Source: JAOADN01 sp049323795 (GTDB lineage Bacteria > Pseudomonadota > Alphaproteobacteria > Rhodobacterales > Rhodobacteraceae). Taken from it: a stretch of DNA of 64,000 nucleotides. Of this stretch, positions 59,929-64,000 are shown in pieces. The stretch spans positions 62,001-126,000 of the forward strand of contig JBMOOH010000001.1 in assembly GCA_049323795.1 (NCBI GenBank). Direction: 5' to 3'. Positions within the stretch are counted from its first letter, which is position 1. Each line of letters begins with the position of its first letter. The notes below the pieces were generated by a model, which did no database searches, was not told the DNA's origin, and saw only the letters and a list, made by a program, of their open reading frames with translations. Both the position numbers and the translations under genes were made by a program.

Positions 59929-60669
59929 TCAGGCCGCCGCAGCGGCGCGGCCGGAGTTGGCGGCGCGGAGTGCCGCGGCCTCCGGCGGCGCCGGTGGGAT
60001 CTCGGCGAGCATGAAGCGGATGAACGCGGCCACGTCTTCGATCCGGAGAGCCTCGTTGTGGCGCTTCTCGAAACCGATGGTGGACCAGGGCTTGCCGCTC
60101 AGACGCCGGCCGCAGACCGAGCCGGCATAGGCGCCCGGCAGCACCTCGACATGGTCCGGCAGGGCCTTGAGGCGGCTGGCGCTGCGGAACAGGTCCTTCG
60201 CCCCCTGTTCCGCACTGACGGCAAGCTCGGTTCGGCCGAGATCGCCGACCATCAGCGTATGGCCGGTCAGGACGAACCACGGCTCCTCCGCCCGCGTGCG
60301 ATCGCTCACCAGCAGGCAGATGTGCTCCGGCGTGTGGCCGGGTGTGTGCAGCACCTTCGCCGCGACATTGCCGAGCGGCAGCACTTCCTCGTCGCGCGCG
60401 CCTCTGAAAGGGAAGGAAACCTCGGCGTGCGCCGCCAGCACATACTCGGCGCCGGACGCCTCGGCGAGCTGCCGCCCCGCCGAGATATGGTCGGCATGGA
60501 CGTGCGTGTCGATGACGAAGCGGATGCGCATGCCGGCGGCTTCGGCCGCGCGCAGATAGGGCGCGATGTCGCCGACCGGATCGACGACGGCTCCGGCCGC
60601 CTTGCCGCCGCAGCCGAAGAGGTAGGAGATGCCGACGGGGTCCTTGTGAAGGAACTGGCGGAGGATCAT
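59929..60669 (-). CDS. ETHE1-like MBL-fold hydrolase, probable persulfide dioxygenase
   Basis: A 246-aa metallo-beta-lactamase-fold protein. ISYLFGCGGKAAGAVVDPVG opens it; metal ligands are in RFVIDTHVHADHISAG (HxHxDH), KVLHTPGHTPEHICLL and LTGHTLMVGDLGRTEL. The single-iron ETHE1/BLH group oxidises glutathione persulfide to sulfite. A KHARNEA-like closing motif is seen as FEKRHNEALRIED. It is divergent from an ArsR-rhodanese regulator and coupled to an MFS carrier, the arrangement of BigR/SqrR-type sulfide-detoxification units. Confidence 0.86.
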   Translation of the reverse strand: MILRQFLHKDPVGISYLFGCGGKAAGAVVDPVGDIAPYLRAAEAAGMRIRFVIDTHVHADHISAGRQLAEASGAEYVLAAHAEVSFPFRGARDEEVLPLGNVAAKVLHTPGHTPEHICLLVSDRTRAEEPWFVLTGHTLMVGDLGRTELAVSAEQGAKDLFRSASRLKALPDHVEVLPGAYAGSVCGRRLSGKPWSTIGFEKRHNEALRIEDVAAFIRFMLAEIPPAPPEAAALRAANSGRAAAAA

Positions 60670-60700
60670 GGGCTTGCGCTCCTTGTCTCGAAGGGCTAAT

Positions 60701-60726
60701 AACATTCAATCATTCTGCTGAATGTT
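60701..60726. promoter_or_regulatory. ArsR-type operator palindrome
   Basis: AACATTCA (60701-60708), ten bases, TGAATGTT (60719-60726): perfect 8-bp arms. It fills the 73-bp space between the divergent MBL and ArsR-rhodanese genes, so a bound regulator would silence both. The ATTC...GAAT core is like the operators of BigR/SqrR sulfide sensors. Confidence 0.78.
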
Positions 60727-60742
60727 CCACCGACCAGGACCC

Positions 60743-61411
60743 ATGTCAACCACCGGACCGAAACAGGCGATCTATGGCAGTCTCGCCGGGGTGGCCCAGG
60801 CGCTGGGCCACGCGCACCGGCTCGAGCTGTTGGAGCACCTGGCCCAAGGGGAATGCAGCGTCGAGGAACTCTCCGCCCGCGCCAGCCTGACCTTTGCCAA
60901 TACCTCGCGTCATCTGCAGATCCTTCGCCGGGCGCGGCTGGTCGAGACCGAGCGCCGCGGCAAGCACGTGCTCTATCGGCTCGCCGGCGAGGCGGAGGTG
61001 GTGGTGCTGATGCAGGCGCTCGGCCGTGTGGGCGAGCGCAACCTGGCCGAGATCAGCCGCGTCATGACCGACTACTTCCAGGCCCGCGATGCGCTGGAGG
61101 CTGTCTCACGGGGCGATCTGCTCGCAAGGCTGCGGGACGGTCTTGTCACGGTTCTTGACGTGCGGGCGGAGGACGAATTTGCGATCGGGCATCTTCCGGG
61201 CGCGCTCAATATCCCCCTCGCCGAGTTGGAACACCGCCTGGGCGAGATCCCCGCTGACAGAGAAGTGATCGCCTACTGCCGCGGCCCCTACTGCGTGCTT
61301 TCCTTCGAGGCGGTCGCCGCCTTGCGGGAGCGGGGCTATCGCGCCCGTCGTCTTGAGGATGGCTATCCCGAATGGAAGGCCGCCGGCCTGCCGGTTGAAG
61401 CGGCCGCATGA
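60743..61411 (+). CDS. ArsR-family regulator fused to a rhodanese domain
   Basis: A 222-aa protein. Residues ~10-95 are an ArsR winged helix (HRLELLEHLAQGECSVEELS, ANTSRHLQILRRARLVETER, GKHVLYRLAGEAEVVVLMQA). Residues ~125-220 are a rhodanese with LTVLDVRAEDEFAIGHLPGA and the active-site loop VIAYCRGPYCVLSFEAV. One cysteine (GECSVEEL) sits at the position used by sulfide-sensing ArsR proteins; the partner could come from the rhodanese cysteines. A start at 60722 would lie in the operator, so ATG 60743 is chosen. Likely an autoregulated (per)sulfide sensor. Confidence 0.88.
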   Translation: MSTTGPKQAIYGSLAGVAQALGHAHRLELLEHLAQGECSVEELSARASLTFANTSRHLQILRRARLVETERRGKHVLYRLAGEAEVVVLMQALGRVGERNLAEISRVMTDYFQARDALEAVSRGDLLARLRDGLVTVLDVRAEDEFAIGHLPGALNIPLAELEHRLGEIPADREVIAYCRGPYCVLSFEAVAALRERGYRARRLEDGYPEWKAAGLPVEAAA

Positions 61412-61686
61412 CTTCGAGATCGGATCCAGCAAGCCCGATGGATGAGAAAATCGACGATGATCGGCCGGCCATTCTGGCGATGAAAAGGCGGGATGGTGCA
61501 CCAGCGTTGATGAAACTGATAACCGCGTCTCCGCTGGAGCACTCTGATATGTCCGCCCTGGACTCGCGAAGCCATCCGCGAATATCCGTGGCTCGCCAAA
61601 TCTGCCAGGATTGCTCACTCTTTCAGGAGTACGACGGCACGATGCCAGGGTCGCAAACCGCCGAAACATCGCATCAATCCCCTTGA
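61408..61686 (+). CDS. Doubtful ORF in a 359-bp spacer
   Basis: The gap 61412-61770 between the ArsR-rhodanese gene and the ATPase holds one open frame of 92 codons starting in the upstream stop (MTSRSDPASPMDEKIDDDRP, later RQICQDCSLFQEYDG). Codon composition is unlike neighbouring genes and no family is recognised. It may be non-coding. No terminator or repeat was recognised in the remainder. Confidence 0.22.
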   Translation: MTSRSDPASPMDEKIDDDRPAILAMKRRDGAPALMKLITASPLEHSDMSALDSRSHPRISVARQICQDCSLFQEYDGTMPGSQTAETSHQSP

Positions 61687-61770
61687 GGCGGCAGTCACGC
61701 CCCCGTCAAGCGACCAGGTCAACATCGCCGGCTTGATCGCTCGAATGTGCTTCCAGCAGACAGCACGACC

Positions 61771-64000
61771 TTATCCTTGAAGCGGTGCCCTGTTCTGATA
61801 ATGCGCGATGAAGGCCGATTTGATGAAGTCGTTGAGGCCAAGCGAGCAGACGAGTGCGTAGCCGACGATCAATGCCGTTTGAATCGGAGGCAGCGGTCGC
61901 AATTCAGCCAGACCGTATGCGCCAATCAATATCCCCGCGAATGCATCGGCGAGAAGCGCCGCGGCGAGTACCGTGCTCGGCCGCGAGGCCCAGAATGCCC
62001 CGCGCTCGCGAATCGACACGATGGAGAACAGCGCGAAGAACAACAGCGTCTGAAACGTGAATGTCTGTAACTGGCCGGGGTCGCTGCCGAGGTCGAAGCG
62101 CTGCCACGCAAAGGCGAGCAGGCCCAGCGCCTCGATCAGCATGACCAGCCCGAGGAGAACGGCAAGCGTCACCAGCGGGCCGATATTCCAGGTTTCCGGC
62201 TTCTGCGAGGGACGCACGTTGTCCGTCGAAAGCGCGATCTTGACGAAGTCCGTCATGAACACGAGCAGGATCATCCCCAGCGCGGAGATGGCGAATTTGC
62301 CCGTGACCAGGAACGCGATCACCACGAAGCCCGACTTGAGAATGGTCCGGCTCACCTTGTTGACGATCCAGGTGAGGACGCGCTGATAGATGGCACGTCC
62401 GTTCCTGACCAGGTCAATGATGCCCCCGAGGCCTTCCGTCGTCAGCACCACGCTCGCCGCGCCCTTGGCGACATCGGTCGCGCCGCTGACGGCGATGCCG
62501 ACTTCGGCTTGGCGCAGGGCCGGCGCATCGTTGACGCCGTCGCCGGTCATGCCGACGACATGGCCGGCCGTCTGCAGGTTCTCGACGACGAGGAACTTGT
62601 CTTCCGGAAACACCTCCGCGAAGCCACTCGACCCTTGGACAAGTTCGGCCGCATGCGCCGTCGGTGCATCCTGCGCGGCGCGCAATTCGGGGGCCCGAAC
62701 GACTTCGCCAAGGCCGAGCTCGCGCGCAACCTCACGCGCAACGGGCAGGGCATCGCCGGTCAGCATCTTCACGGTGACGCCCAGCGAGCGCAACTCGTCG
62801 ATGAGCTGGCGCGAGTCAGGACGCGGCGCATCATAGAAAAGCGCGAGGCCGACGAATTGCAACGGCCCGTCACCGTCCGCGCGCGCAACAGCCAGGACGC
62901 GGACGCCCTTCTGCGCCTCTTCCGTGGCGCGCGCCTCGAGGGCCTCAATCGCCGAAGCGTCGAGGCCCACGGCCTCCGCCACGGTGCGGAGCGCGCCCTT
63001 CATCACGCGGGTCTTGCGCCCGCCGCTCTCGACGAGCGCCTCGGTCCGGCGGGTCTTGGGAGAAAAGGGCGTGAACGAATGCGTCCTTTCCGTGCCATCG
63101 AGGAGCTGGCGCTCTCGGGCCGCGCGCAGGAAGGCGAGATCGATCGGGTCCTGGTTCGCCTCGGTCGACGCCATGGCCCCATCACGTGCAACGTCGTTGT
63201 CGGTGAATCCTGGCTGCGGCAGCGCGCCGGTGAGCGACAGCCGGTTCATTGTGAGCGTCCCGGTCTTGTCGGCGCAAATGACATCCATGTTCGCTGCATC
63301 CTCGGCGGCGCTGAGCCGCGTGACGAGGACGCCGCGGCGGGCAAGCTCCATGGACCCCACAGCCATGCTCACCGTGAACATGACCGGGAGCGCCACAGGC
63401 ACGGCGCTCATCAGCAGCACCAGCGAGAGCGGCAGGATGTCGACAAGCCCCAAACCCTCGACGAGCGAGGCGATGATTGCCACCGCGACGAGGATGCCGA
63501 CGATGAGGAACAGCCACTTGACGACCCGCGTGACAACCGCTTCCACGTGCAGTTTCGGGTGCGCGCTTTCGACGAGCCGGGTGGTGCGTCCGAAATAGGT
63601 CTGCTCGCCGGTCGCGACGACCACGGCGGTCGCCTCGCCCTGTCGCACGATCGATCCCGAATAAAGAGCGTCGTTGTCCGTCTTGGCGAGCTCCTGCGAT
63701 TCGCCGGTAAGCACGGACTGGTCGACCTGCAATGCCCCCTCGACGATCTGCACGTCGGCCGGAACGAAGTCGCCCGAACGGACCCGGATGACATCGCCGC
63801 GAACGAGATTCGGTGCCGGGATCGTCTGCCAGGCTCCGTCGCGGAGCACGCGTGCGGCCACCTGCAGCCGGTGGCGCAGCGCCGATACGGCGGCCGAGGC
63901 GCGCTGCTCCTGAAGGAAGCTGAGGACGGCGTTGACGACGAGAAGCGACAGAGCGACCCACAGGTCGGCCCATTTGTGCAGGATGAAGGACAGAAGGACG
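61771..64000 (-). CDS. Plasma-membrane-type proton P-type ATPase (P3A), 5' end outside window
   Basis: The visible ~740 codons cover the actuator, phosphorylation and transmembrane domains of a P3A H+-exporting ATPase. DQSVLTGESQELAKTDND carries TGES; ANMDVICADKTGTLTMNRLS carries the phosphorylated aspartate; VVGMTGDGVNDAPALRQAEV carries the hinge. VLLMSAVPVALPVMFTVSMA is the membrane segment ahead of the catalytic site. The frame stays open to base 64000 (ADLWVALSLLVVNAVLSFLQ), so the N-terminus lies beyond the right edge. It likely exports protons under acid or energy stress. No regulator in view. Confidence 0.93.
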   Translation of the reverse strand, partial: VLLSFILHKWADLWVALSLLVVNAVLSFLQEQRASAAVSALRHRLQVAARVLRDGAWQTIPAPNLVRGDVIRVRSGDFVPADVQIVEGALQVDQSVLTGESQELAKTDNDALYSGSIVRQGEATAVVVATGEQTYFGRTTRLVESAHPKLHVEAVVTRVVKWLFLIVGILVAVAIIASLVEGLGLVDILPLSLVLLMSAVPVALPVMFTVSMAVGSMELARRGVLVTRLSAAEDAANMDVICADKTGTLTMNRLSLTGALPQPGFTDNDVARDGAMASTEANQDPIDLAFLRAARERQLLDGTERTHSFTPFSPKTRRTEALVESGGRKTRVMKGALRTVAEAVGLDASAIEALEARATEEAQKGVRVLAVARADGDGPLQFVGLALFYDAPRPDSRQLIDELRSLGVTVKMLTGDALPVAREVARELGLGEVVRAPELRAAQDAPTAHAAELVQGSSGFAEVFPEDKFLVVENLQTAGHVVGMTGDGVNDAPALRQAEVGIAVSGATDVAKGAASVVLTTEGLGGIIDLVRNGRAIYQRVLTWIVNKVSRTILKSGFVVIAFLVTGKFAISALGMILLVFMTDFVKIALSTDNVRPSQKPETWNIGPLVTLAVLLGLVMLIEALGLLAFAWQRFDLGSDPGQLQTFTFQTLLFFALFSIVSIRERGAFWASRPSTVLAAALLADAFAGILIGAYGLAELRPLPPIQTALIVGYALVCSLGLNDFIKSAFIAHYQNRAPLQG

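Noticed and set aside
61412..61770. Small RNA or regulatory leader ahead of the ATPase
   Set aside because: The ATPase is transcribed away from this gap (its 3' end faces it), and no stable hairpin or conserved motif was recognised.

Overview
The window reads as a high-G+C alphaproteobacterial chromosome, most likely Rhodobacterales (Paracoccaceae/Roseobacteraceae). Support comes from the aerobic cobalamin genes (cobG, cobI, cobH, cobN, cobW), the DUF1636/DUF1289 neighbours, TauABC/CuyA/HpsN-type sulfonate genes, and a replication module of the type seen in Rhodobacterales phages. The species cannot be named from sequence alone.

1-15982: cobalamin biosynthesis in several transcription units. 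A minus-strand AdoCbl riboswitch (7204-7400) leads DUF1636-cobW-cobN-cobG-cobH-cobI, with cobI running off the window. Divergent from it on the plus strand are cobO, a DUF1289 protein and cobQ. A second minus-strand group (cobC phosphatase, a GHMP kinase of PduX/BluE type, cbiB, cobD) makes and attaches the aminopropanol side chain. cobU-cobT-cobS on the plus strand assemble the nucleotide loop.

16150-40014: a phage-derived element. It begins near a frameshifted remnant of a phage gene. It carries two solitary DNA methyltransferases, a RuvC-like resolvase, a primase-helicase, a Dda-like helicase, a RecB-like exonuclease, a RecA-fold ATPase, an HNH nuclease, a LexA/CI-type repressor with a divergent control region, and a serine-recombinase trio. 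No capsid, tail, portal or terminase large-subunit gene is present. Inside it lies a gene of visibly lower G+C (22213-25380) for a ~1055-aa protein with an N-terminal PD-(D/E)XK-like nuclease signature and a long helical remainder. I regard it as the best candidate for an undescribed defence gene. Two intergenic spacers hold dense short-repeat arrays (TGGACYCCGG at 19966-20223, GGTTGGGAC at 21644-21940).

40038-49681: a type I restriction-modification operon directly downstream of the recombinase trio: a half-size HsdS, HsdM, RhuM, a full HsdS, DUF2188, a SIR2-like DUF4917 protein, HsdR and a YgjP-like metalloprotease. A palindrome overlaps its start region. A tRNA-Ser(CGA) follows on the opposite strand.

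50223-58621: a DUF2059 protein, a 300-bp MITE-like inverted-repeat element, then a C3-sulfonate catabolic cluster: LysR regulator with a palindromic operator, CuyA-type cysteate sulfo-lyase, Asp/Glu-type racemase, TauABC-type ABC importer and an HpsN-type dehydrogenase. The right side carries a decayed IS5-family transposase end that shares the MITE terminal motif, so the cluster sits between two related mobile-element remnants.

58552-64000: a sulfide/persulfide-type unit (MFS carrier and ETHE1-like hydrolase divergent from an ArsR-rhodanese fusion, with a palindromic operator), then a P-type proton ATPase cut by the window end.
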